A DNA stretch of 64,000 bases from Turnera subulata (Eukaryota; Streptophyta; Magnoliopsida; Malpighiales; Passifloraceae). Made by a program: the position numbers and the translations under genes. Under the pieces are notes generated by a model, which was not told where the DNA came from, ran no database searches, and saw only the letters and a list, made by a program, of their open reading frames with translations. The stretch lies in contig JAKUCV010002372.1 in the NCBI GenBank assembly GCA_028386065.3, forward strand, positions 159,648 to 223,647. The letters run 5' to 3'. This document shows, piece by piece, positions 53,948 to 64,000 of the stretch; position 1 is the stretch's first letter; each line of letters starts with the position of its first letter.

Positions 53948-56900
53948 TGTAACGCCCCGGATTTTCATAATTTGATTTTTCTCGGGGTTTTCGAATTTTT
54001 ATTCCAATTTTTCCCTTGAGGAATTTCCGGACTTTTGGACAAGGAAATAAATTATTTTACCTTGGTTATAAGGGAATTAAGTTGATGGTATGACGGGTTC
54101 GGCTTTCGTTGGAGTTTAATCGGGTTTCGGGGTTGAGAGTTAAGTTTTGAAGTAGTTTCCCCGAAACTAGGTCGTTTTGGCAATGTTTTTTTTTAAAAAA
54201 AAAAAAACGTGTTGACCGGGGGTTGACCGCGCCTAGTGGAACGACACGTCGTTCACTAGGGCGGCCAAACCCTAGCCGTCACTCCTCCTTTCCCTTCTTT
54301 TTCTTTTCTCTTTTCACTTTTCTTTTCTTTCTTTCTTCTTCACCTCTTCTCTTCTAAGCCGCCGCCTCCTCCTACCCTCCTCCTTCTTCCTTCTTTTCTC
54401 TCTCCCTCCTCTTCCCATCTTCCTCCCTCTCGCACTCTTCTCTCCTTCTCCTCTCTTCCTCTTTTTTTTCTCTTTCGTTTTGTCTACACACCAACACTTC
54501 TTCTTCCTTCCTTTCAATCGCCGCCGCCACCAAGAAGTTGCAGAGGAACCGAGACGAGCTCGACTCGCCGCCGCCGGGGTAAGCGCCGCCGTCCTTCCCT
54601 CTTCCTTTTCGTTCCCGTTTCTTTTGGGGTTCTTTCGTGCTGATGGGTTTTGGTTTGTGGTTGTGTCGATTGTGTGTTGTTGGATGGTGGCCGGGGTCGT
54701 GCGTGCGTGTGTGTTTGGATGGTTTGTTGTGGGTTTTGGTGGTGGCCGGACGGTGGCGGGTTTATGTGGTGTTGTGGTGGTTGTGTTGTGGCTTGCGGTG
54801 TTATCTGACGGGTTGCTGCTCGTCGGTGTTGGGGACGGATCCGGCAGGTGGTTCGTGTGTGTGGGTGAAGTGTGGCAGTGAAGGTGCTTGCTCGGGTGTG
54901 TTGGTGTTTTCCGGGCAGATACGGTTCCGGCAGATTCGTTTGGTTCCGGGTAAGGATCCAAACTGTGTTCTTCATCTTAATTCGTATAAGTGGATTTGTG
55001 GTAGCTTTGTGTTGAATCCGAATTGGTTGTGGTTGTTGGGTTGATGTGGCAGCTTTAGGTGTTCTCCGGCGAGGTTCACCGGAATCCGGCGAGGCTCGGG
55101 AATTTTCCGGCGAAGGCTCGGAAAATTTTCCGGCGAAGAATCGGGTGTTATTTCCGGCACTTAACGGTATTGCTTGGTTGTATAATTTGTATTCAATTAT
55201 GGCATGTAATAATAATTCGGAATTTGGGGTTATGTATTTAATTGTGATTAGTGGAAACCGAGACGGGTAGAACCTTAGGCTGGTAATTACCGACACGGGT
55301 AGAACCTTAGGCCGGGATGGACTTGGACTCGAATTGACCTTGAACCTTAAGTAACGGGCTTTGGGCCCAATTCTTTAATTGGTTAATTAAGGACTTAAGG
55401 AAGTGGGCTTTAGGCCCGGGAAATTATAATTGGGCTTAGATTGGACTTAGGCCGGGAATTCATAAATGATATAAAGAGTGGGCCATAGGCCCGGGAATTA
55501 CTTTTGGACTTAGTTGGGCTTAAGCCCGGTGAACCTTAGGTCCCGTTACTCGGAGTTTTGGTGAGAGAACTTTAAGTCGGGTTTGGACCCGGGAATTACA
55601 TAGTCGACTAACTTGGGACGGGTTTTAACTCAGTTGAGCATATAGGTACCATGCATGCACAGTTGTGATTATTGTTTTGTGATTTGTTGTGTGTGCCGGT
55701 GTTCAGGCGCGGGTAATACCTCGGGAGCTGGAGGATTGGTTTTGGGAAAGGCTCCACAGGACAATCGTCATTGAGGTGACTTTATATGTCTTTTTATGTT
55801 TGTTTGCATGAGCTCGTTGGAATGGTTTGCTTGAGTTGCATGCTTGTTTGCTAACATGCTGTAATCTTTATTGTGTGCCTAAGTGTACTTTTTGCTTATG
55901 AGCTGGATGATTGGAATGTTATGGTTTATAACATGTGATGTGATTATGGGTGTTTGGTGTGATGTGTTGAGGGTCGGAGACCCGGTTATCTGTTTGAGAT
56001 GCTATATCACACAACCCTGTTTAATCACAACTAATGGCACACATAGACTTATAATTTGTGGATAAAGATAATGTACAGTAGAAGTTAGGCTACTGTGTGC
56101 TGATGACCGGTTGTTTCGAGCGGGAAGTGATACCTCTCGGGTTTGCTTGCGGGTTAGCAAGTGTTATGCAGATTTGCATGTGGGTCTTTGATGTCCGGTT
56201 TCTACCTCCCTCCTTCTACCTCCCCCTTTCTACCTCCCTCTTTCTCTCTGTCTCTCTCTCTCTCTATGGTTATGTTGGGCTTCGTGCCTGGTTGTATTTG
56301 GGCTTATGCCTGGTTGTCTCATGAGACGGGACCGAGCTCGACGCACACAGTAGGGGGCCCTGAATAATAAATCTTAATAAGAAAACTTAACACACAACAG
56401 ATGGAGAATGATAAACTGTATGCTTGATTGTGTTGGCATGTTAGTACTGATTGTTGTATGTTTGCATGCTAGTCTGTTGCTCTTCTTTCCTTTCAGACTT
56501 GATCTGTGCACTCTCATAATTAGATATATATTGCTCACTGAGTAGGCGACTCACATAATCGCCAACGTTGTTTTTCAGACTTTAGATAGCGTGCAGTCAC
56601 TTTCTTCTTTTCCCGGAGTACGGACGTGGACATCCCAGCAGGTAGCCGTGCTTGCTCTCCCGGTTGGATCCATAGTGTCGGCATGCATACTGTTTTGCTT
56701 TTCATATTTTTATTCCATTTATTTCTTCCGCTGCATTGGATTTTTATTGAGATGTCTATTGATTTTGGATTACATTATCGGCGGGTTGCCGGGTTTATGT
56801 TTTGGTGATGTTTCGGCAGGATGCCGGGTTGATTTGTGGCTTGTTAAGCCGGATTATTATGTTCTTCTTGACATCTCGTTTTATTGAGAATATTGGATAT

Positions 56901-56997
56901 TTTGATATTGGTCTTCGTGTCCCGGGTTTTCAAGGGCATTTTGGTAATTTCCTTGAGTTTTAGTATTTTATTGTTAAATTGGGACACGGATGTTTCA
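53948..56997 (+). mobile_element. Solo LTR I, 3.05 kb, gypsy Tekay/Del-like
   Basis: This insertion in the gag of H begins TGTAACGCCCCGG and ends GGATGTTTCA, with the target duplication TATGC at 53943-53947 and 56998-57002. No primer-binding site, polypurine tract or coding sequence is present, so it is a solo LTR left by recombination between two LTRs. The TGTAACGCCCCG start and the length suit Tekay/Del chromoviruses. It holds a CT-rich block (54282-54480), a GT-rich block (54640-54900) and GGGCTTTAGGCCCGGG-type repeats near 55370-55560. Open frames in it are low complexity. Confidence 0.88.
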
Positions 56998-58201
56998 TAT
57001 GCATTCTAGTAAACTTGTTTTCCTTAGGTATAACCCTATTTTCCCTAGGTTGAGCTATGTGTGTCCTAGGTTTAGTGTAATGAGAATTTTCATTTTTAGC
57101 ACTGTGTACATGCGGTCTTGCATCATTAGCATTTGATCTAACATTGTAGGCATACAATTTAGCATAGTGAGTTCTTCCACTACTTACATTTGGTTTGGCA
57201 TTTTGAGCATATGACCTTCTATGATGAGTGTGTGATCTTGTGTCATGAACATGTGATCTAGTATTATGTCCATGTGGTTTAGCACGTTCATGTGATGTAG
57301 TATGGTGAGTAGAGGATGAGGCACCGAGTTTATATGTCTTAGCATTTTGCACAACAGGTTTGACATCATTTGATACATGAGATGCACCTAATCCTTCTTT
57401 TTGTGTTGGACTTCTTTGTTGTCCTAGGAGAAGATTAAGATTATCTCTACCATTTGTAAATTTCTCTAATTTTTTCTTCAAATCATCAACTTGATACTTA
57501 AGAGATTCATTCTCTTTTCCGAATTCAACACAAGCACATACATTTGAGGATATCTTCTCATTAAGTTCATTGCAAGACATATTTAGAGCATGCTTTTCTT
57601 TTTCAAGCTTATCAATTTTACTTGATAACTCATCCTTATCATTTGATAATTTCTCATTATCCTTTTCTGAGGTTGTAATTTGTTTCTTTAAGTTCTTATT
57701 GACCTTAGAAACTGAAATGAATTTACTATATACTTCACTAAATGCATTTTGCAGCTCTTCAAATGTATAATCGTCACTCGAATAGGAAGTACTTACCTCT
57801 TCCGGAGATTCTTCCTTTGCCATGAAACAAAGGTTGACAGTCTCAACTTGCTTGCTGTCGGTTTCCTCATAGAAGAATCCCAGCATTTCCCACATCTCCT
57901 TGGCTGTTGCGCAGCGCGAGACTATTTGATAGTCATCCGGATTGACCGCACATTGGAGCATGTGTATTGCCTTGGAGTGGTTTTCGATTCCCTGGATGTC
58001 ATCTTTGTTGTACCCTGCTTCCGTCCTCGTTGGAACATGAACACCATTCATTGTCACCAGCCAAGCTGTGAAATTATTGGCTTGGATGAAAATTCTCATC
58101 CTTTCCTTCCAATATGCGTAATTTGTCCCGTCAAAGAACGGTGCACGGGTAGTGGATTGTCCTTCAGCGATTCCTGCATACAAATAACTTGAAGAAGCCA
58201 T
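56998..58201 (-). pseudogene. Gag of element H (Sirevirus-like)
   Basis: Starts MASSSYLYAGIAEGQSTTRA at 58201, 40 bp from the primer-binding site. Residues 20-130 are the copia gag (DUF4219/UBN2-like) region with PFFDGTNYAYWKERMRIFIQ and ATAKEMWEMLGFFYEE. Residues about 145-250 form a long coiled coil (KLSNDKDELSSKIDKLEKEK), typical of Sireviruses. Then comes a His/Arg/Asn-rich segment with HGHNTRSHVHDTRSHTHH-type repeats. The frame stays open to the solo LTR I insertion, so the protein lacks its zinc knuckle. Confidence 0.87.
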
Positions 58202-58241
58202 AGAAAATTTCTCTCAAACGGTTAAGTCTTTCAGAGAGTTA

Positions 58242-58254
58242 GGCTCCGCTACCA
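58242..58254 (-). other. Primer-binding site of element H
   Basis: Minus strand TGGTAGCGGAGCC, two bases from the 5' LTR; tRNA-Met type. Confidence 0.82.
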
Positions 58255-58256
58255 AT

Positions 58257-59915
58257 TGTTAGAACAACAGCCCTACGCTAGAGGGGGGGTGAATAGCGTT
58301 TATCGGATTAAAACGAAACAAGCAGGAAATAAATGCGAAATTAAAAAGATTGAAGGACACAAGCAATTTATCCTGGTTCACACACACACTACTTGTGTGG
58401 CTAATCCAGTCCTTCAAGAGACTCTCTTGAAGATTCCACTATCTACGTTAAGCTTCCGGGTGCTTAACAAACCTTTACAACCTAGGAATTCTAATCACAA
58501 GAATCCTAAACCTGAGAGTTCAAGTCACATGAACCTCAACACTCTTGCTTGAAGATACCTCACTTCAAGACTTCTCACACAAGAAGATATACCCTCTTCC
58601 TATGAATCTCAACAAGGGAACTAACCTCCCTTAAGGTGTATAGCAATACAATCACTCAAACAAAGAACTCTCACAAGAGCAGATATGAGTATACAAGTAA
58701 AGCTCTAAAAGGCAACTCTCAAATCCTCAACAGGATATTGGCTCAAAAAAAATTGATTTGAATGTATGAGAAGAATGTTTGAATGTAGAGAGTTGATTAG
58801 TGCTGAAACAGAGCTGAAAATGCTCAATTTGTAGCTCTGAAAAGTTATGGAGCCGTTTGAAATCCACTCAAGAAAACAGCTTTAAACAAGACATAGTGGG
58901 TGCTGAAAAGTTGTCAGAAATAACGGCTTAAACATCGATGTTTAAAGGTACAACATCGATGTTTTGTCCAGTAAATTTGAATTGTTGAACTAACAGTAAC
59001 GAAAACATCGATGTTCTCCAACCCAACATCGATGTTATTTTGATTCTGTGTAAAATCCTTTAAAGCATCATGTGAAGAACATCGATGTTTGCAAACCAAC
59101 ATCGATGTTATTTTGCTTCTGTGAAAATGAGAAGAAAACTGATCATTGAAGAACATCGATGTTTAATTTACAACATCGATGTTATTTTGCTTCTGTGAAC
59201 AAGAGTTAAAAGAATCAATTTGAAGAACATCGATGTTCTAAATCCAACATCGATGTGTTGCTCATGTAAAAATATTTTCAAAAGCAACGGTCATGAGAAC
59301 ATCGATGTTTAGGAAGCCAACATCGATGTTCTGAGCCTTCTGCCAATTTTTGGAAAATTCTTTGAAGGCAGGAACATCGATGTTTAGAAGACAACATCGA
59401 TGTTATTTTGACTCGGCGAAAACGATTTTAAGAATGTCTTGAAAGAACATCGATGTTACAAGTGGGAACATCGATGTTATGTCTTATTTTAAAAGTAACG
59501 GTCACTAGAACATCGATGTTTGGGATGCCAACATCGATGTTATTAGCCTACTGCCTGTTTTTGGAAACTTGTTTGAAGACAGAACATCGATGTTTTAAAA
59601 CATAACATCGATGTTATTGACACAGAAAAATAGTTTGATGTTTGAAATAAGTTTATGTGATGCATGAGCAAATTTTCTCTTATTTTGAGCCAATGTCCTA
59701 GAAGAGTTGAGTGTTATACCTTGTACAATTTATGAATCTAACTCTTCTTTCTTGGCTCTTTAATCTTGTGCTCTTTCACTTTGATCCTTTGCTCTTGAAT
59801 GGTTTCTTTTGCTTGAGGATTGGTTTGACTTCATTTCTTTTTGCTTCATCTTTGTCATGATCTGGAGTTGGTTTGTCAATTATCAAAACCTTGTAATGAA
59901 CCATGAGTTCTAACA
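58257..59915 (-). repeat. 5' LTR of element H
   Basis: 1659 bp, TGTTAGAAC to GTTCTAACA. The U5 end on the minus strand carries TATTCACCCCCCCTCTAG, a common Sirevirus LTR ending. Confidence 0.93.
58931..59615. repeat. Ten palindrome pairs in the 5' LTR of H
   Basis: Same ten pairs as in 50414-51098, but better preserved: nearly all members are a perfect AACATCGATGTT. Confidence 0.92.
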
Positions 59916-59920
59916 CATTG

Positions 59921-60737
59921 GATTGCTTGGGATAAGCTCTGTCGTCGTAAGGCAGTGGGAGGTCTGGGCTTTCGTATCATCGAGGATTTCAACCTTGCTT
60001 TTCTAGCCAAACAAGGTTGGCGTCTTCTTTCTAATAAGGAGAGCATGGTTGGCAGAATTTTGAAAGCTATGTATTTCCCGAGGTCATCTTTCCTGCAGGC
60101 TCCTATTGGTACAAATCCAAGCTTTACCTGGAGGAGTATCCATAGGGCAAAAGCTATTTTAGAAGCAGGTACTCGATGGCTCATTGGGAATGGTCAATCA
60201 GTACGGATATGGCGTGATGGATGGCTTCCTATTGACAACAATCCTATGGTACAATCGCCACCGAATATTCTGGAGGAGAAGGCTCTTGTGTCCGAGCTTA
60301 TTGATGATGACCGTGCTGACTGGAACTATATGGTGCTTGACACTGTTTTCTCGGCAGATGAAGCGGCCCTGGTTAAGAGTATTCCCCTTAGTGCTCGCTT
60401 ACCATCTGACTCCCCATACTGGCCATTGTCCCCTTCGAGGCAATATACTGTCAAATCGGGATATCACTTATGTTTATCTTTGCGTCATCCTGAGAGTGCT
60501 AAAAGAGAGTCCATTGTCGCGGGTGTTCAGGAAGCTTGGTGGAACTTTATTTGGAAAATTCATCTCCCTCCCAAACTTCGCGCTTTCATGTGGCGCCTAT
60601 GCACAAACATTCTCCCTGTTCGATCTAATGTGGCCCATCGACTTAGTTTGGGAGATATCTCTTGTCCTCGATGTCAGGGCGGGCCGGAAACCGTGCTCCA
60701 CCTCATCTGTGAGTGTCCAAAGTCTCAAGCAGTCTAG
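59921..60737 (+). pseudogene. LINE F2 zinc-binding RT-associated domain
   Basis: After element H the plus strand resumes with RRKAVGGLGFRIIEDFNLAF and LAKQGWRLLSNKESMVG, then ARLPSDSPYWPLSPSRQYTV and the zf-RVT motif LGDISCPRCQGGPETVLHLI with CECPKSQAV. It ends in a TAG at 60735-60737 where Trp is usual. The frame is otherwise open for 260 codons. Confidence 0.83.
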
Positions 60738-60749
60738 TGTGCTAGCTCC

Positions 60750-61505
60750 ATGGCTGCGATATTGGATATTCGAGTTTCCACGAATATGGTGGACTGGTTA
60801 GTCGCAGTACGGGATAAGCTTGGAGTGGATTCACTGGGCCATACCATCAGCCTTGCGTGGTCCCTTTGGAAGGATCGTAATGGTCAGGCTTTTAGCAACT
60901 CCTCCAAACCTACCTTGTGCTTGGTACGGGAAGCCTATGATTTGGTCTGTAGCTACAGAGCAGCGAACCTGCCAAACCCACCTCCTCCCTTGGCACGTGC
61001 TATACCGCGGTGGAAGCCTCCAAACCAGGGGATCCTCAAAGTTAACACGGATGTTGCTATTTCTAGAGAGGGAGTAGGCTTGGGCGCCATTGTTCGAAAC
61101 TGGAAGGGTGATATATGCGCTGCAGCCACTCAATACCTTCAGGCCCAACTCGTTCCTACGGTCGGTGAAGCATATGCAGCCCGGTTCGGCCTTTGCCTGG
61201 CTAAAGAGATGGAGATTCAACACCTGGTGTTTGAAACCGACTCTCAAATATTGTCCACGGCCCTTCAGCGGTCCACACCTTCAACAACCCCACTTGGCTT
61301 GATTGTTGGGGATGTCCTTCATTTACTTCACTCCTTTATTTCTTTTTCTGTTCTCTTTACATCGAGACTTGGTAATAAGGCAGCTTATGTCGTTAGCCAT
61401 TTAGCTTTTCATTTCAAACCAGAACATGTTTGGTTTACGAACTTTCCTGTTGATGTAACAGCTATTGCATTAGCTGATGGTCCCTCATCCGGCCAAGGGC
61501 CGTAA
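60750..61505 (+). pseudogene. LINE F2 RNase H domain
   Basis: The last block of ORF2 starts after the TAG. It carries WSLWKDRNGQAFSNSS, then RNase H with LKVNTDVAISREGVGLGAIV, GEAYAARFGLCLAKEM, VFETDSQILS and GNKAAYVVSHLAFH. The final acidic residue, normally in an AD pair, reads AY, so this site is lost. It ends 24 bp before the poly-A tail. Confidence 0.82.
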
Positions 61506-61544
61506 GCAATAAAGTTGCATCTGTTCTCAAAAAAAAAAAAAAAA

Positions 61545-61557
61545 AAGCTTAGGGTTG
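61545..61557. repeat. Right target duplication of LINE F2
   Basis: AAGCTTAGGGTTG, directly after 16 or more A residues, identical to 38044-38056. Confidence 0.85.
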
Positions 61558-61729
61558 TTCACATCCAAACCGAACTTGATGGAGTTATTTTAAGCTCAAA
61601 CATTTTCTTACCCAGTCTAGCCAAGCTTGATATTGCACCAAAAAAAAAGGGCTATACAAATTTTATTCATCTGGAATTAAGATATCAAAAAGATAATAAG
61701 AAAATATGATGGAGAGAGCTGTTTACTCC
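61558..61729. other. Short spacer between LINE F2 and copia C
   Basis: 170 bp of AT-rich sequence with no recognised feature. Confidence 0.5.
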
Positions 61730-63248
61730 TGTAGGTTTCCTAAGAGCTATATGACACTCATACAAGGCTCATAAAGCAGCGGAAAGGTAGGAAACTACCC
61801 TAGAACCACATGTGAGGCTACAAAACCGAATAACAATTTTTACTTACTTGGAGATTAGGATCTTTCACCTAATTATAAGTATAGAACCAGCAAGAGCAGG
61901 ATGTAAATGTCCCCTCCTCTACGGTATCCACACGAACCTTGATCGTCCCGGAAACGTCACACGCATCCAAGAACGGGCACTCCCACTTGGTGTGCTAGCA
62001 ACTAGAATGGGAGCTTGTGTATATGGGTGTGTTTGTACTTCCTTCTTTCACACAAAGAAGAGAAGCTTCAGAGAGTGTTTTGGGTGTCTCAAAAACGTGG
62101 AGAAGGGCAGAGAATGAGCTAATGATCTGATCAATTAGCCACACAAAAACCCCACTCAATAAGCATGATTGATTAGTGTTAATGGCCAACACTTTGGCCC
62201 CATGATAATGACTTTCATTATTATGCTTCCACTAAAACACAACCAGACATAAAACACTCACAAAGCACTAAGTTTGACCCAATAATTCTGGTAATTAATG
62301 TGCCAAAACGACCCTGGTTCAACCATGGTCCAACCACGGTCCAACCACACCCGGTCCAACCATGGTCCAACCACGGTTCGACCACCTGCCCGAATCAACG
62401 GTTCTATGTGTGTGACCCTGTAGGCACTTGTAACGTCCGGCAATGATTGTAAAATCTCATTTTACAATCATAAACAAAGAGCGGCGTCTAGCAACACATC
62501 ATTGCTACCCGAACGACAAGATCATTACTGATTCTCTATGCCTCGGAATATGTCATCGTCCTTTCGTCCCATTATCAAGATCAAACATGAGACATGGAAT
62601 ATGCCAATCTCATATATGTCTAATCTATGTTTCTTGATCCCCGAGTTAACTGTATAAAACGGATACCCGTGATATCAACATATCACCTAATCCGAGCATG
62701 GCCATGCATTTCACAGTTCAACTCTATCAAGAAACCGTATGATAATACACCCGTTATATGGGTCGAACGAATCCCGTCTTGATCAATCAAAACCCACTAC
62801 ATACTCGTCATATGCCCAATGATTACCCTTATATCCACCCAGTTACGGGTGACTAGGTATAATATCAAAGCATATGATTCATATGTTGGATACCTTGACG
62901 ATCTCAGGTCAAAGGACAACACATCTATAAGAAACACTAATGACATACATATAACGTTCCATGTAGTGTTCTTATGTGGGTCGGTCCGGTCCACAAGTTC
63001 TCTAACTTGTACCCGTATGTAGAATTCATATCACATATAAATTCACAACATACGCTAGTCTTAATTTATTATTACAACCCGTCCATAATAATAATCGACT
63101 AGGGACATTTAAGAATATATCAAATATATAAACTAGGGTTATAAATATGTGCAAGTAATTATCTCATAATCATATTTATTGCAATAACCTCAATGTATAT
63201 ACATGACTACAATCATCCATAGATTGGCTTTTGGGCATATAACTAACA
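61730..63248 (-). mobile_element. 3' LTR of Angela-like copia element C
   Basis: 1519 bp from TGTAGGTTTC to AACTAACA on the plus strand, homologous to the LTRs of P and B. The short-repeat block (ACCATGGTCCAACCACGGTC) lies near 62320-62390. The polypurine tract follows at 63249-63265 (minus GTGCAAGTGGGAGA). The rest of the element leaves the window on the right. Confidence 0.88.
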
Positions 63249-63262
63249 ATCTCCCACTTGCA

Positions 63263-63991
63263 CTAAAGCCAATCATACATGTATCTAATACCTATGGATG
63301 CGCAAAGACCATCATGCTTCTGCTGCGTGAGTGGCTTCGTCAGGGGATCTGCTACATTGTTCTCAGAAGGAACTCTGCACAACCTGACGTCGCCTCTATC
63401 TATGATCTCTCGAATAAGATGATAGCGTCGGAGAATATGTTTGGATCTTTGGTGGAATCTAGGTTCTTGAGCTTGTGCGATTGTTCCATTGTTGTCACAA
63501 TAGAGCTCAATCGGACTCTCAATACTAGGAACCACCCCAAGTTCAGTTACGAACTTCTTGATCCAAACAGCCTCTTTCGGTGCATCTGAAGCTGCAATAT
63601 ACTCAGCCTCGGTTGCAGAATCTGCAACTGTCTCTTGCTTAGAACTCTTCCAGCTTACAGCTCCACCTCCAAGACAAAACACATATCCTGATTGCGATCT
63701 GAAGTCATCCCTATCGGTTTGGAAGCTAGCATCGGTGTAACCCTTTACAACGAGCTCATCAACGCTTCCATAAACCAGGAATGCATCCTTAGTCCTTCTC
63801 AAGTGACTCTCACCGGGATCGGATTGGTACCTGCTCGTGACACTCAGAGCATAAGCGACATCTGGTCGAGTACATAGCATGGCGTACATGATAGATCCTA
63901 TAGCTGAAGCATAAGGGATCTTACTCATCTGCTCTCTCTCCTTAGATGTACTAGGACATTGACTCTTTGAGAGAGAGACGCCATGTGACAT
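63263..63991 (-). CDS. Copia C RT end and RNase H, partial
   Basis: An open frame without interruption from a stop at 63263 to the window edge; the first Met here is internal to pol, so this is only the C-terminal part. It encodes YASAIGSIMYAMLCTRPDVA, YALSVTSRYQSDPGESH, then RNase H with TDASFQTDRDDFRSQSGYVF, DSATEAEYIAASDAPKEAVW and YCDNNGTIAQAQEPRFHQRS, and ends NNVADPLTKPL with a short tail. Compared with element B, ten codons (WTAVKNILKY in B) are missing after GESH, an exact 30-bp in-frame deletion at about 63803. The frame is otherwise intact, making C the best-preserved pol of this family in the window. Confidence 0.87.
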   Translation of the reverse strand: MSHGVSLSKSQCPSTSKEREQMSKIPYASAIGSIMYAMLCTRPDVAYALSVTSRYQSDPGESHLRRTKDAFLVYGSVDELVVKGYTDASFQTDRDDFRSQSGYVFCLGGGAVSWKSSKQETVADSATEAEYIAASDAPKEAVWIKKFVTELGVVPSIESPIELYCDNNGTIAQAQEPRFHQRSKHILRRYHLIREIIDRGDVRLCRVPSENNVADPLTKPLTQQKHDGLCASIGIRYMYDWL

Positions 63992-64000
63992 AGGTAAGAA

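Larger units (their letters stand above)
49739..59915 (-). mobile_element. Sirevirus-like copia element H, internally deleted
   Basis: A 10.2-kb insertion with target duplication CATTG (49734-49738 and 59916-59920), LTRs of 1724 and 1659 bp, a tRNA-Met type primer-binding site, a long gag with coiled coil and CCHC knuckle, only a protease remnant and no RT, RNase H or integrase. Several polypurine tracts near the 3' LTR and palindrome clusters in the LTRs are Sirevirus hallmarks. It carries a solo LTR (I) in gag and an antisense transcription unit at 52175-53024. Confidence 0.9.
38057..61544 (+). mobile_element. LINE F2, full-length L1-type element with nested G and H
   Basis: A 13-bp duplication (AAGCTTAGGGTTG) at 38044-38056 and 61545-61557 brackets the element, and a poly-A tail lies at 61529-61544. 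Its own sequence is 38057-41727, 49088-49738 and 59921-61544, about 5.9 kb. Elements G and H account for the rest. It contains ORF1, ORF2 endonuclease, RT, zinc-binding and RNase H regions on the plus strand. It was a complete copy when inserted, then received two LTR elements and many mutations. Confidence 0.92.

Noticed and set aside
54314..55296. Long open frames of up to 260 codons inside solo LTR I
   Set aside because: Composition is Thr/Pro/His or Gly/Val/Trp from CT- and GT-rich DNA, overlapping on both strands; typical of LTR low-complexity sequence.

Overview
This window is plant nuclear DNA, probably from a eudicot, and it is almost wholly made of nested retrotransposons. The evidence is Ty1/copia, Ty3/gypsy and L1-type LINE proteins of plant type, tRNA-Met and tRNA-Asp type primer-binding sites, a TRIM, a probable Helitron end, and AT-rich spacers. 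I see no intact ordinary host gene, tRNA or rRNA. The only host-gene traces are a broken fragment of the splicing factor NTR1/TFIP11 (about 28.9-29.9 kb) and an unidentified two-exon gene 3' end (37.17-37.54 kb). Species assignment is not possible from the sequence alone.

Layout. 1-2416: leader, primer-binding site and 5' LTR of an Angela-like copia element (P), reading left out of the window. 2428-3500: tandem duplication. 4405-17577: LINE remnant L0 (minus), split by copia element A (5198-17203), which is itself split by the deleted Angela-like copia B (6974-11708, target duplication CATAG). 17905-25665: a gag-only gypsy-like element E containing a small gag-less copia D (18762-22756, target duplication ATATG). 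26395-31190: LTR-like block J, dead LINE K, the NTR1 pseudogene interrupted by a TRIM, a probable Helitron end, and AT-rich DNA. 31.2-37.17 kb: LINE F1 (plus), nearly full length but with nonsense and frameshift mutations. 38057-61544: LINE F2 (plus), bounded by a 13-bp target duplication, split by Athila-like gypsy element G (41728-49087, GATAC) and Sirevirus-like copia H (49739-59915, CATTG). H in turn holds a solo LTR, I (53948-56997, TATGC). 61730-64000: Angela-like copia C, leaving the window on the right.

All of the LTR elements that keep internal sequence (P, A, B, C, D, E, G, H and the TRIM) lie on the minus strand. Most are non-autonomous: B lacks its 5' half, D lacks gag, E has only gag, G has gag and protease only, and H has gag plus a protease remnant. 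They would need enzymes supplied by relatives.

The most unusual content is not standard genes. (1) A 12-bp palindrome, AACATCGATGTT, occurs in pairs spaced 20-21 bp apart. It is found in both LTRs and the interior of H and also in the leader of the unrelated copia element P. (2) A different degenerate dyad, near GAACGGTGTGACACCGTTC, is scattered over element G, including inside its reading frames. (3) A compact antisense transcription unit inside H (TATA box, 227-codon ORF, AATAAA) encodes a new N-terminal region fused to half of a LINE endonuclease domain. (4) A 72-nt inverted copy of the solo LTR I sits nearby in a gag zinc-knuckle remnant. (5) Two diverged LINEs share an ATGA stop-start overlap between ORF1 and ORF2.
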